A stretch of DNA of 64,000 bases from the NCBI GenBank assembly GCA_017655985.1, contig JACJVS010000008.1:310001-374000 (forward strand), written 5' to 3'. The stretch comes from Incumbomyces delicatus (Eukaryota > Ascomycota > Eurotiomycetes > Chaetothyriales > Trichomeriaceae). The notes under the pieces were generated by a model, which saw only the letters and a list, made by a program, of their open reading frames with translations, did no database searches and had not been told where the DNA came from. A program made the position numbers and the translations under genes. Below are positions 52,986 through 63,766 of this stretch, piece by piece (positions within the stretch are counted from its first letter, which is position 1; each line of letters opens with the position of its first letter).

Positions 52986-54375
52986 TCAGTGATTCGCGAC
53001 GAATAGACTTCGCCCTGCCAATGAATGATTGGCTTCTGACGAAGTAGGCGCATGAGGATTGGAGGTTGTCATGCGATCGAGGTCCAGAACGTTACCATTC
53101 GAAGTGCCTGTATTTCTTCTGAGCCTGCCAGCAAGACCTGAAATGATTCTGTTAGTTTCAGGCAGCATAAGGTAGTCTTCGGCCAATTGCCTGGCTTGTT
53201 TGGGTCGGTCAATGTCGTTCAGGTAGGGCTTCAGTTCGAGTGTGTTTTGCGGTAATTCGAGGCGGTGGTAGATGAATTCATCCTTGAATTCCTCCTCAAG
53301 CCTTTCCCGAATCGCTTCCTGGTGTTCTAATTCGGATCGGCGACTGCTTTGGCTGCCATTCGTGTCAGAACGTCGAAGTTTTGTGGTGCCGATCTGCGAC
53401 GCCCTCGTGCACCCCAGCTGCATGTTTGCCGATTTCTTGATCAGCTCCGTGAAGCCATCAATGCTGAGCAGCTTGCTGAGGTAGTGTTGAGCCTTGAACA
53501 AAGGGCACGTGTTCTTCCAAGCACGGTCCCTCAAAGTCCCAATTTCTTCTGGTGTCGGAATTCCAGGGCTGATGCTGAGCACAAATTCTGGCGCGTTTCC
53601 TGAAGACTTGGTGTTGAAAATTGCTTCAGCTTCGTCGAGTGCAAGCCCAGATACATTGTGGGTATTTGGGAATTCCTCGTCCCAGTATTTTGTTTCTCCC
53701 ACACTAAAAGGTCCCATGAAATCTTTAGCGGCTGCAGTCGCGGCGCATACAGTCGACACCTTGCATTGTGTGGGAAGAAGTTCGTTTGAGTCGGGGTCTT
53801 TCGGGTTATGATAAGCTCGAAAAAGATGGTAGTCTTGAGATTTGCTTCCAGGCTCCCGCTTCACTACGCTCACGGCGAAGGCGTAACAGGAGGCGTTCTC
53901 GGCGTCGGACGTGGATTGAGTTTCTTCCATCATAAATTGACTAATTCCATGCTCATCGATTGTTCTGTCGATCGTCTCGACTAGCCTTTCTTGGCTGATT
54001 ACCGCGGGGACACCTTTCAACGGACGGCCAGATTTGCTGCACTTTGTTGGCTCTATCGCACCGGCAATGCTGTTGTATACACTCAGACACTCGTCAATCC
54101 TAAGTTTGTAGCGACCAAGGAGGATGGCCAACCACCCTCCCGTGCCCACACCACCAATAATGTCAAACAATTGGTAAGGTGCAAGTGGCGCCGGAGCCAT
54201 CTCCTCCTTTGACATAACCTCGCATACATTTTTCAAAACGCTCAGAACGGATATTGCCTGAAGACCACCGTTGTCTGTGACATTAACAATCATTCATGCA
54301 GAAGCAATACACTTTCTTACCGATTGTTAGTATTCTAGGTCGCCGAGCAGCCATGGACTCGGATTTTGAGTCCAT
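52986..54375 (-). CDS. Patatin-like protein lacking the catalytic serine (pseudo-phospholipase), two exons
   Basis: Exons are 54375-54321 and 54274-52986, giving 447 residues. The 46-base intron (gtaaga...tcacag) joins RPRILTI to DNGGLQAISVL. The whole patatin layout is present but the catalytic positions have changed. The oxyanion loop DGGG(V/I)RG reads DNGGLQA (residues 19-25). The nucleophile motif GTSTG reads GVGTG (60-64), with Gly62 in place of Ser. The Asp motif DGG reads DEE (Asp217), although surrounding sequence is typical (FSVGETKYWDEEFPNTHN ... LALDEAEAIF). The C-terminal half retains the helix and the family end (KPYLNDIDRPKQARQLAEDYL). No frameshift or stop occurs, so the gene seems maintained. 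Patatins are acyl hydrolases of phospholipids; this one is predicted to be inactive and may bind lipid or partner proteins. It is head to head with the intact patatin at 55740. Confidence 0.9.
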
Positions 54376-55739
54376 GAATAGTGAGGTGAACGCCAATTGT
54401 GCTCCTTAGTATTCATATTATTAAGGGCTATGATGGGTCAGTTGGCACTTCATTTCTGTGTACCATGATGACGAAAACCTGGAAGGGAGACTGCTTACTT
54501 ATGTCTCCGTGGATCTCTCGCCCTGCTTGACTGTGACAGAAGGGCGAATGTTTGGCCGTTGCCATGGCTGTGTCATAAGCAATTCTTGCAAACACTGGTC
54601 ATGCTGACGGTTGTCGCACATTACACAATCCAGCAGTCGTGTATAGTCTTACACAATATCCATGCATTTTCCCTGGTCAGCAGCAACCAGCACAGGACGA
54701 TACGCGAGGCACATCGGCTTCTTGTGAGACCGGCTCCTGCGATGCTTGGTGAAACATGTGAATGTGGCAGAAGACAAACAACCTTTAGGCCAACGGTAAA
54801 ACATCTTGGCTGTGATAGGAAGGGACTATCGACGAGGCGCCTTTGTGAATCCAAGCTTGACGAGATTGATGACGAATTCACCTCCTGATAAAAAAGAGCC
54901 TGGCCGGAAGATGAGTAACACAGGAAACTAGGTGCTTCTGTTTGCAAGACCACGTCCAAGTTTTTTTGATTGAAAGTCCGGGCTTCTGTCCTGCCGAACG
55001 CCCGGAAGGACTCTACCACCCGTTGGTTGCCATTCGCGTACTAATGCTATATATAGCTCGTCGTTACCCTACCCTCTGTCGGCTGTCGCACATTCAGTGC
55101 CCAATACCACCATTCCGACGAATATCGACCACTATCGAGGCAGCAACATCACTGCGAATATATCGCTGATGCTTATATATATCTATATTGATAAGGGGAG
55201 TGTTTCTACTCTCTGGCCGCAAGCACTTAAGGGCTAGCGTCTCGAACGCGGGTAGACCCTCTGCAAAGATTTGATATCGACGGTAAGGTCAAGATTCCAC
55301 ACCATCTATTCCTCTTCAATCTGTGCCATGGCTTCAGCCACGGATGTGCAACGCTGCGTTGTATTGCGTTGTTTTGCGCAACTGGCCACCGCTGGTTCAG
55401 ACAGATGCGAGGAGAAAGTGTCATCCACATCACCCCACCCAACTTACTCAAGTCTGACAGTCTCTAGTACCGCCATGCATGTCGTGTGACTGTTGCTGTT
55501 AGGCCGATGCCAACCAGAGCACCTCATCGTGCATATAGCTCACAGATGCTCTGCATTGTACCTCAGCTTGAAAATGCCTTGAGCTAGTCACAGAATTTTC
55601 GAAAACTTGTGACACTGGACGCTTTGAGGCTGCTGCAGCCTTGCAAATATGAACAGCATAAAAGAACAGCCAACTCGAGATGCTTGCGGCCACTCATGTC
55701 TACCTGGAACAATTTCCTGACCCACTTCCAACTTCAGAA
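54376..55739. other. Shared upstream region of two divergent patatin genes
   Basis: Short frames on both strands (up to 132 codons) show no protein character. The 1.36 kb probably contains both promoters. Confidence 0.55.
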
Positions 55740-57371
55740 ATGGCCGGGCCTCAGCAGAAGTCGATTAATGTGCTCTGCCTTGGTGAGTACTGCTCAACTT
55801 CTCCGTCTTAAGGGTCGAAATACTTACTCGGGATGAAGATGGAGGTGGTGTGCGAGGACTTTCTACGCTCATCATCCTTCAGAGGCTCATGGGTCTGGTA
55901 CAACTGGAACTTGGAGGAGATGAGCTACTCCCCAAAGATGTCTTCGATCTCGTCGTGGGTACCAGCACAGGCGGGTATGGTGGCATCCGTTTGGCATTCC
56001 GACTGAATTACTAACAGATTCAGGTTAATTGCTCTGATGCTTGTCAAATTAGGCTTGTCCGTTGACGAATGCATCCATTATTATCGACTCTTATCGGAGA
56101 AGATATTTGGCTACTGGCATCTCTTTGGCTTTCTCACGGGCGGGTTTGGAAGTGTCACAAAGTATAGTGGTAGTCACCTCAGGAAAGTATTGGTTAATGA
56201 GGTAATTAAACCTGTTATGGCACATCGGTCTGATGCCGAGGACTACCTGATGGAAGAGATAGATGACCATCTTGACTTCGCCTGGTTTGTATCCTTTTGC
56301 AGCATCAACCCCTTGCTAACCAAACACAGTGCCGTGGTGTGCCAGGAAGTCAAGACCGAGAGAGCGGTATTGTTATGTAGCCATCGGGATGAGGTTACCA
56401 CAAAGTCAATGTGCACACACAGGTGTCGTGTATTGCACTGCGAAAAAAATGACTCTTTCGACCACAAGATCAGAATCGCAGATGCCGCGAGAGCAACGTC
56501 AGCAGCTCCAACCTATTTCAGCCACATGAAGCTGATGGGCAAATGTCTTGTGGATGGAGGTTTTGGTGGAACAAACAATCCTTCGTATTGTGTCTGGAAA
56601 CATTACTTCTTTGGTAACGAGACAGAATATGAAAGAGTGAGGATTGTAAACATTGGCACCGGTACTCGACCACAGGATTTTGAAGAAACAAAAAGTTGGT
56701 CGGACTATATACCTGGATCATGGCTGAAAGGGTTTATGAGCACGATCGAGGCATTGGTCAGGTTGGCTACGGAATCCGAGAAAGTTGCCGAAAACATGGA
56801 GGTCATGGCGAGCATGCGATCGGATGAATTTCTCGAGTTCTCCCGGTTCAGTGCGAACAAGGGTGGTATTCACGCCATCAAACTCTTCGAGCATAAGCGC
56901 ACCAGTGATATCGAAGCGCTGACCAACGAGTACTTGAACGATCCGACAGTGCAAGAAAAGCTGCGAAACGTTGCCTCTGGCTTGGCCAAAACGTATAGCA
57001 CACGTCAGAGAGATCCGGTCTCGGGGAGTCGAAATCGGCCCACTGTCGCAGTCGCGATTGATCAAAGCGAAGCACTCGCAGCACCGTCTAGCTGTAAAGG
57101 TCCCCATGTGAAGAGTTCTACAAGGCCTCCATTGTTGTTGGGGATAGCGGTTGATTCCGAAAGTATGGCCCCCATCACGGACATTTCAACCAGAGAAGGC
57201 GTCGAAGACGATCTAACCGAGACGCCTGGAATGGTTCATGAACTTTCCGTTGTGTCATCCGCCACCGCTGACATGCCGAGAACACCGGTGGGGCTGACCC
57301 AAACCTCACATTCAGAGGTACATGACAAGGTTCTCGGCGAGCGTACCATACTGCCGCCCGTGCTTTGTTAA
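55740..57371 (+). CDS. Patatin-like phospholipase with intact catalytic motifs, four exons
   Basis: Exons are 55740-55782, 55839-55974, 56024-56284 and 56330-57371, giving 493 residues. The introns are 56 bases (gtgagt...gatgaag), 49 bases (gtatgg...ttcag, branch ctaac) and 45 bases (gtttgt...cacag, branch ctaac). The third intron is a multiple of three, so an unspliced reading also stays open; removing it yields the more family-like FACAVV. The protein starts MAGPQQKSINVLCLDGGGVRG. The oxyanion loop DGGG is at residues 15-18, the nucleophile elbow GTSTG at 55-59 (Ser57), and VDGGFGGTNNPS at about 221-232 supplies the catalytic Asp. The C-terminal part contains LTNEYLNDPTVQEKL, also conserved in fungal patatins. 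It should hydrolyse phospholipid acyl chains in the cytosol or at membranes. It is divergent from the catalytically dead paralogue and followed by a transcription-factor gene on the same strand. Confidence 0.88.
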
Positions 57372-57893
57372 ACACCAACTCATCCTCCACATCGCGGCTC
57401 GTGGTTCCGGTCCAAAGCTGAATCCTGGAAGTGTATATAAAGAGTTGTACAAAGCTGGACACTTTACAGACCGTCAACGGTTCTGGACATGTAGTGGGAA
57501 AACATAGTATTCCGATCTAATCCTAATGATATTAAACCTTAAAGCTCTGCAAAGACGCGCATTAAGAGAGCATCTGACCCTTTGCCCTTGGGCTTGTAGG
57601 AAGCAGGATGTCGGCTCACCAACCTTCGCGCGAGGGCGGAGCAATCTCATCGATTGGATGTTTGGAACGAGTGCTCACAGAAGTTATGAAAACGCGTGGT
57701 GGATGTAAGCTTTTGGAAGTCGAGCAGCCGATAGCAGGGGGCCTAACGTCGGTTTCATAGCCACTTCACCTGCACGTGCAGCATAACAGACCGCTTCAAA
57801 TTATGAAAGTTGCAGCCACTGGGGATATGTCACTGAAAGGGTTGCCGAAGGATAGCGAACTGAAGTCACAGAACATTTACCCGAGCCTTCGAA
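57372..57893. other. Intergenic region
   Basis: The 522 bases include the patatin 3' end and the promoter of the following regulator gene. I see no gene. Confidence 0.6.
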
Positions 57894-59361
57894 ATGCCAA
57901 AGGGTCCAACATCGCGCGGTTGTGACGCCTGTAGAGCACAGAAGAAGAAGGCATGCTCCAAGCCAAGCCATCACACGTCAGCCACATTACTGACGTTGTG
58001 ATCCGTAGTGCGATCGTGCCCAGCCATCTTGCTCACGCTGCCAACGACTAAGAATAAGTTGCACTGGAGCTGGTGTGCAACGTTTCAAATTCGTTGAGCA
58101 CACCGGGACTTCATCACTTCAACATGTAGCTTCCACCAGTATGGTGCACCAGGCTCCGCGAACGACGCTGTTGCCCACTCCAAGCAATGAGGCCTCGCGC
58201 TTGTCAGGTGAGCTGACCACGACGCTGGGGCAGACGGACGACCTCCGTTACAGCATCTCATTTGCCTGGGGCTCGACCCTAGACCACATCCCACAGCGTC
58301 TTGGACGGAACAAGGCCCTCGATTCAGCTGTGAAGACTGTCCTCCAGGACTACTTCGATGTGTGCATCGGCACGAACAGTGTCTCTCCATACGCCCCTGG
58401 GGTTAGGCATCTTATCCGCACTCTGACCATGCTTCGCACTGTCCTCGATGATCCCGTTAAGTGTGAAGAATCTGAAACGCTGTGTGCGGTGATGCTGGCC
58501 TCGATATCTCAATGCCGCTTTGAAGGATTCATCACCCCATACATGTCGGTTCATGGCAAGGGCGCCCTGCAACTGCTTAAAATGCGCAACTGGCCTAACG
58601 GCAAAGACGAGTTCGAGCAAAACCTCTACCTCAGCATGAAAGGTACTGTACTCCTCCACTCATTCGTGGATCCGGACTGCATCCTCGAACCAGGAGACTA
58701 CCGTGGACTTCGCTCTGCCTTCCAGGGTTCTGCGCCAGAACTTGAATTAGTCCGTCATGCCACAGACCTATCGGAGCTCTTCGCGGACGCCAGAAGGCGC
58801 CTGGCTGCTGGCCTTCCCTTAAATTCAATCATTGCCCAGACCCACCTCCTCCACCAACAAATCCAAGCCGTCGTCTCAACACTGCGCAACCGTCTCTACA
58901 CCTACAATCTAAGCAGCGCTGATGGAGTCACTAGCACGAAACTCCACGCACACTATCAGCGGTCCTACGCTCGCTCTCTCACAATCCATGCGATCCTCCT
59001 CTCCGCTCTCAGGACCATTGAGCCTAGCAGTCCTAGCCTCCACCATGACATAGACCAGCTCTGTGCTCACGCCCTGCAGCTCGAGGAAGAAGCACGGGTC
59101 TACCTCCCGCTCGGGTGGCGCTTTGCGTGGATCATGTTATTACCAGTATGGTGCGCAGCCAGGGATGTGGTGACGAGGCAGAAGATCAAGGAGGTGTTGA
59201 TCAAGGGCACATTTCACAGTGAGGAACCAAGGGCTGTAGCGTTACTGCTTCTCGATCTGCAATTCGAATTCATGGCCAAAAGGTTGGAATTGAGGGACGC
59301 CAGGCCTGTGTGGTTGGTGCAGGAAGGACAGGAAGAGATAGCCAGACTGGCTGTGGAATGA
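57894..59361 (+). CDS. Zn(II)2Cys6 transcription factor, two exons, GC-AG intron
   Basis: Exons are 57894-57950 and 58009-59361, giving 469 residues. The first exon reads MPKGPTSRGCDACRAQKKK and the second starts CDRAQPSCSRCQRLRISC. Joined, they give Cys at 10, 13, 20, 27, 30 and 37 with the canonical 2-6-6-2-6 spacing. The intron (58 bases) begins gcatgc instead of gt, has a ctgac branch site and ends cgtag. Without splicing the frame hits a stop, so the GC donor is needed. Behind the zinc cluster comes GAGVQRFKFVE, common in this class, and then a helical regulatory region (GRNKALDSAVKTVLQDYFDVCIG, FITPYMSVHGKGALQLLKM, LQLEEEARVYLPLGWRFAWIMLLPVWCAARDV). Nuclear; targets unknown. It sits 522 bases behind the active patatin on the same strand, so local regulation is possible but unproven. 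Confidence 0.88.
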
Positions 59362-59890
59362 TCGAGATATAATGTCATATTCTACGAGGTCAGCTTGCAT
59401 GTAGAATGGCAGAGCACAATTCGCTGGACAGAGTGCAGTTTACTCCGCAAAGTTGAGGCGCTTGTGAGTTCTTTGAACGGAAACGGGCTCGGTCAGGGGG
59501 AGCCGATGCTGGCATTGAAGCTGCTCAAATTGGTGCTGCAGTACAATGGTGGAGAAGACAGGCGCAAACGTTCTAAAATCATATTTCGACAGTGCATGCT
59601 CGCTACTGCCAGAATGTGGCCAAAAAAGGACAGTTAAAAGGAAAAATCATAATGCCAATTGTCGCTGTACAAGGAGACTCGACGACATCTCAGGTTCAAA
59701 AGACGACGTGAATGTTTGCGAAAATGGAATAACACAATTCTTAGTCTTCCCGAACAACTCTGTTCTCGCGTCTCCATTCTCTCCAGTGTTCGGAGATCAT
59801 CGAATTCAAGACTGCCCGGCAGTATATGGAGCAATCAGTTCTGCAACCATAGAGTTTAGACGAGTAAGAGAGGACCACTCATCCATCCAT
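59362..59890. other. Intergenic region between convergent genes
   Basis: The 529 bases contain a pair of overlapping short frames with no protein features. Confidence 0.6.
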
Positions 59891-60514
59891 TCACGAGCCC
59901 GTCAGCCCTGGGGCTCCCGACAAAGCCGACACAAGCTCTAGTCTGAATTTAACTGTCGCGATATCGTTTCTGTCCTTCATGGCAACCATGACTCCCACAA
60001 CCAAGGCTGGATCCAGACCAGGTGCAATCAATAATCGCTCTCCCCCGTCGTCCTCTCCCTTGAATTGCGGAATTAGCACCACCTCTTGACCACAATATTT
60101 GAACGCGCTGTCGGAAGAGCTGCTTGCTGGGATGAACTCTAGCTCCAAGATTGGCTTGCTCGCGTGCGCTTGATTGGCGAAAATGACCGATGTCTGCGAT
60201 CGATGAAACACTCTGGCATCGGTTTTCGTCTCGAAGAGTTTCGGACCGTTCTCGGAAACTTCGGCATAGAAATTTCCTGAACCTTGCTTACGAACTTGGA
60301 ACATCGACACACCGTTTGCGTCTTGGACAGTCTTGCGATGTGAGAGCGAAATAGAACCAGCCTTAACCGAGAACAACACTCTGCCATCTGGCAGGCAAGC
60401 CTTCGCCTTGCTCCCGAGATCTGTATATTCCAGCGTCAACTCGAGCGGAGCCGAAGGTATGTATTGTGGAAAGATGGCAAGACCCGGAGCGGGGAGTGGT
60501 TGAAGAGTCGCCAT
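59891..60514 (-). CDS. LURP-one-related (LOR)/tubby-C-like protein
   Basis: The gene is a single exon of 207 residues from the ATG at 60514 (MATLQPLPAPGLAIFPQYI). An in-frame ATG four codons upstream is less favoured. The strand-rich pattern LELTLEYTDLG, ACLPDGRVLFSVKAGSISLSHRKTVQDANG, SMFQVRKQGSGNFYAEV, and the ending ALVVGVMVAMKDRNDIATVKF fits the LOR domain, a 12-stranded barrel around a central helix related to the tubby C-terminal domain and phospholipid scramblases. The hydrophobic segment near the end (DPALVVGVMVAMKD) corresponds to the central helix of the barrel. Tubby-type barrels bind phosphoinositides; plant LURP1 affects pathogen defence. Role in fungi unknown. It is convergent with the transcription-factor gene and followed on the same strand (upstream in coordinates) by the beta-lactamase-like gene. 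Confidence 0.82.
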   Translation of the reverse strand: MATLQPLPAPGLAIFPQYIPSAPLELTLEYTDLGSKAKACLPDGRVLFSVKAGSISLSHRKTVQDANGVSMFQVRKQGSGNFYAEVSENGPKLFETKTDARVFHRSQTSVIFANQAHASKPILELEFIPASSSSDSAFKYCGQEVVLIPQFKGEDDGGERLLIAPGLDPALVVGVMVAMKDRNDIATVKFRLELVSALSGAPGLTGS

Positions 60515-61239
60515 GATCAATCTCAAAAAGTGTCGCTCGTTTGCTTATGGAGCACAAACATTTGCTCTGGGATTACCTGAGATGGTGTCTGAGAAAAGCA
60601 ATATAACAGCAAATTGCACAGTTCGTTCTGAACCGATTGCGAATCACCCGATGATGAGACCAGATCCTCGAATCGAGTTTGGCCGCAAAACGGTGCAGCA
60701 GGCTGGATGGATCGTGATACACTTGGTTCTGGCCCAGTGCTCTGATTGGTGCGAGCGGTGTATCCTTCTAAATGCGGAAAGGCGCTTGCCTACTGGAGCG
60801 ACGAAGTGAAGGTTGCAGATCAACCTGTTCTTCTCTAGTGGCATGCCAAACATATATAGGAGGCTGTTTAGGCTCTGGGTGAGCGGATATCATGCAACAT
60901 CCGCATTCAGAACCACGCTCGGAAAACATGGGTGAAGCTGGATGGCGCAAAAGTGGACATTTTCTCCTGGAGGTTTGGTGGTTCCTCGGCGCAGAGTAAT
61001 AGCATTATAATATTTCGACCTAATACCTGTGTACCGCTGCCTTAGTAAGAGAAGTTGTTAGAATGCAGTAATGGTCGGCGATATCCCGACGGTAATCTGA
61101 AATTGGCCCTTTTCATGGTGGCCGCCATCCAACACATGCAAGATTTGTGGGAATAAAGGGTTTCCAACCGGAGACCAAAAAATGCCTCGCCATGTGTGTC
61201 GGCTGATGACTCTCGTACAAGGTAGACAACCTCACTTTA
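60515..61239. other. Intergenic region
   Basis: The 725 bases contain no gene-like frame; they cover the LOR promoter and the 3' end of the beta-lactamase-like gene. Confidence 0.6.
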
Positions 61240-63111
61240 CTAGTCCTCCTCCTGCCGCTCGAGCATCACCTTGAACGCAGCCGGGCTGAGAGCAGTCGCT
61301 TTCCCGTCCAGACCAACATCGAAAACAAAGAGATCCAATCCGACACCGGCATATGATTCATCTCCAATGACAAGCCACTCCGCGCTCTGACTGGCAAACT
61401 CCTTCGTGAACAAGCCTGGGTACTGCGGCTGGGGCGAGATTCGTCCGAAAGTGGTGCTCCTCATCGCAACCTGGCCCGCGCCGCTCTCGACATCCCGCGT
61501 GTCTGTCGTCGGCTGCAGCAGAAGCGGGGTGCTAAACAGCCCCGGCGAGACAAGCATGTCGGTGCCGTTGCTGATCCACTCCGTCACCGAGAGACCCGGC
61601 GCTGCGCCTTCCGAGTCATTGCGCGACACGGTCAGGGAGGAGTTGAGCCCATCCCCGGCGACGTACGTGCCGACGAAATTCAGCTCCGCCTCACGACGCG
61701 CCTGCGCTTCTAGAGCCGGCAGAAAGCTGGCCACGAGCACATCGAGGGTTCCTCCGGCAGCTGCTTGTCGTGCGGCGCCCTCCGATGTCGTCCACGACGC
61801 GATGATGTTGAAGCCGGCGCCGTAGTCGGGGATCGTCACCAGCCAGGAATTGGCGTCGCCCGCAGAGCCAGACTTGGTGTAGAAGTCGGTGACCTTGCCC
61901 GTGTCCGCGTGCGTGTACCGCACAATCTCCCAGGGCATGCCGGCGGAATACTGGAGGTCGTTGGTGTGGCCTAGGGGCTTCATCCACTGTCGCGTGGCGA
62001 GCGGGTCGAGAAGCGTCGAGTTGAGGATGCTCACCCCCACCGCGGCCATGTCGTTCACGCTGGTCATCAGCGCGCCTGACCCTGCGGCCCAATTGCCAGG
62101 CCCCTGATCAAGAGTGAAGACTTCGGGGTCGCCTGTGATAACGCATCGGTCTAGCGTGTCGTTGCCGAGGTATCTGAGCGAGGTCGATTTCAGCCCCAGA
62201 GGCTCCACAAGGTGTTGCGAGTAGAGGTCGTCGAGTGATTGGTTGGTGAGTCTTCGTATGGCGAGGCCCAGTAAGATGAATCCTCCGTTGGCATAGTTGG
62301 GTTGCGTGAACGGTTCGAAATTTGGATCTCGCCGTGCCAATGCCGTCACCCACATTTCCGGTGTACAGGCCGTCAAGTTGAACCCGTCCTCCGCCGAGAA
62401 GCAAGGAGGTACGATTGTCGGATCGGAGATGTTGACCGGCGGCAGTCCTAATGCTGCTGCATTTGGAGCAAGGTTTGAGATATTAGCGCTGGTGTGGGTC
62501 AGTAATGCCAGTGCCTGGATGAGTTCGCCGGAACTGAATGGCATGATTCCGTCCTGCGGGCCATTACCCATGTTCGAAGCCAGCATGTAAGGCGTGATCT
62601 GATCCCACTGGGTTGTATAGATCCTGTCGGCGGACGACATGTTGTTTTGGTCCGAGACGTTGCCAGCAGCAGCAAACTCCGGGAAGATCTGGGAGAGAGG
62701 GGTTTGCCATTGCTCGCTTGTCAGAGCCAGAAGCGCGGTATAGACTGTGAATAGCTTTGTGACACTGGCTGCGCGGTAGATGCTGTCTGAGTTGACCTCC
62801 CTTGTGCCGACTGGTGCATTTCTCGTCTGCGGCCCACTGTAGTGATATTGCATCACCTCCGGTGTTGCTGCGTCGTGGATGGAGAATGCATTGACTGAAA
62901 ACGTCAGGTTCTTAGCGGCAGCCATATAACCTGTCGATTCATTGCTGGCGATGGATGCATCTATTTGCTCGGTGAAGTTCTTCCAGGCCGCGGGGACGAG
63001 ACTCTGATTGCTTGTGAGATCGTAGGGTGCTGGGTAGATCGGTCCCAGAAATGCCAAACTCCGGTGGCACAATGCCACAATCAGGAGGGAAGTACAGTGA
63101 GGTATGTGCAT
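61240..63111 (-). CDS. Secreted serine beta-lactamase-like hydrolase (class C/DD-peptidase fold)
   Basis: The gene is a single exon of 623 residues from the ATG at 63111 (MHIPHCTSLLIVALC..., a signal peptide of about 20 residues). An ATG at 63204 extends the frame by 31 residues, but the shorter start exposes the signal. The active-site motifs are in order: SVTK (Ser116-Lys119), then YAN near Tyr273-Asn275, and a third-motif equivalent YTKSGS that precedes the nucleotide-like loop. Several N-glycosylation sites (NVS, NIS, NLT, NQS, NDT, NSS) fit secretion. Family members in fungi include esterases, transacylases of secondary metabolism (LovD type) and D-aminoacyl hydrolases; the C-terminal domain (about 480-623) is typical of the secreted fungal subgroup. 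Substrate unknown. It transcribes away from the right window edge, in the same direction as the LOR gene. Confidence 0.88.
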   Translation of the reverse strand: MHIPHCTSLLIVALCHRSLAFLGPIYPAPYDLTSNQSLVPAAWKNFTEQIDASIASNESTGYMAAAKNLTFSVNAFSIHDAATPEVMQYHYSGPQTRNAPVGTREVNSDSIYRAASVTKLFTVYTALLALTSEQWQTPLSQIFPEFAAAGNVSDQNNMSSADRIYTTQWDQITPYMLASNMGNGPQDGIMPFSSGELIQALALLTHTSANISNLAPNAAALGLPPVNISDPTIVPPCFSAEDGFNLTACTPEMWVTALARRDPNFEPFTQPNYANGGFILLGLAIRRLTNQSLDDLYSQHLVEPLGLKSTSLRYLGNDTLDRCVITGDPEVFTLDQGPGNWAAGSGALMTSVNDMAAVGVSILNSTLLDPLATRQWMKPLGHTNDLQYSAGMPWEIVRYTHADTGKVTDFYTKSGSAGDANSWLVTIPDYGAGFNIIASWTTSEGAARQAAAGGTLDVLVASFLPALEAQARREAELNFVGTYVAGDGLNSSLTVSRNDSEGAAPGLSVTEWISNGTDMLVSPGLFSTPLLLQPTTDTRDVESGAGQVAMRSTTFGRISPQPQYPGLFTKEFASQSAEWLVIGDESYAGVGLDLFVFDVGLDGKATALSPAAFKVMLERQEED

Positions 63112-63766
63112 GTTGGTAATATTGTGATGCAGAGGCCTACTGTGATAGTACGATTCACTTTTAGGCGGCTTGAACTCGCAGCCATTCTTATACTTCTCGA
63201 CCAAGCGACGGGCAACGCTTGCATTTTTGACGGTGCTGCTCCTGATTCGTAGCGAAATGTCGGTGCTTGACCACCGACAGCTATGTCACTGATGCTATTG
63301 ATGCCTGCACCCATGCTGCGGGATCGTTCAGTGCCACAAAGCGAAATGGCTAGCCAAATTTGGCAGCATGCCGCGCTCGAACCAATCGGGAGGCGGAGTG
63401 TATCGCCGGATGCGGAATCAGGCTGTTTCTAATTTTCTGGTCTTAGCAAAACTCCATCAGGACTAAGGTGGGCCGGTGTCGTCATGCGGAGGTCGTCGGT
63501 TGGACAATATATCGAATATGTGCTCACAGGAGAGCGTCGCCTCTGGGGCTTTTCCTTACCCCAGGAATTTAAGCTATCTTTGGCTCGCAGAGCTTGCCAA
63601 GACCACGCGATGCCAAGACTCTTCGATCGAGGCATTGCGTCATAGTGAAGCTACAGGTTAGGTAATATCGTCTTATTCTTCCCATAAACCGGCTGCTGAT
63701 CATAGCGTAACGTCGGTTTAAGGCCTATAAGAAGCTATGGAACTAGTAGAAGTACAGATAGGGGTC

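Noticed and set aside
54559..55019. Short frames on both strands between the two patatins
   Set aside because: No domain character, and they overlap antisense to each other within a presumed promoter.
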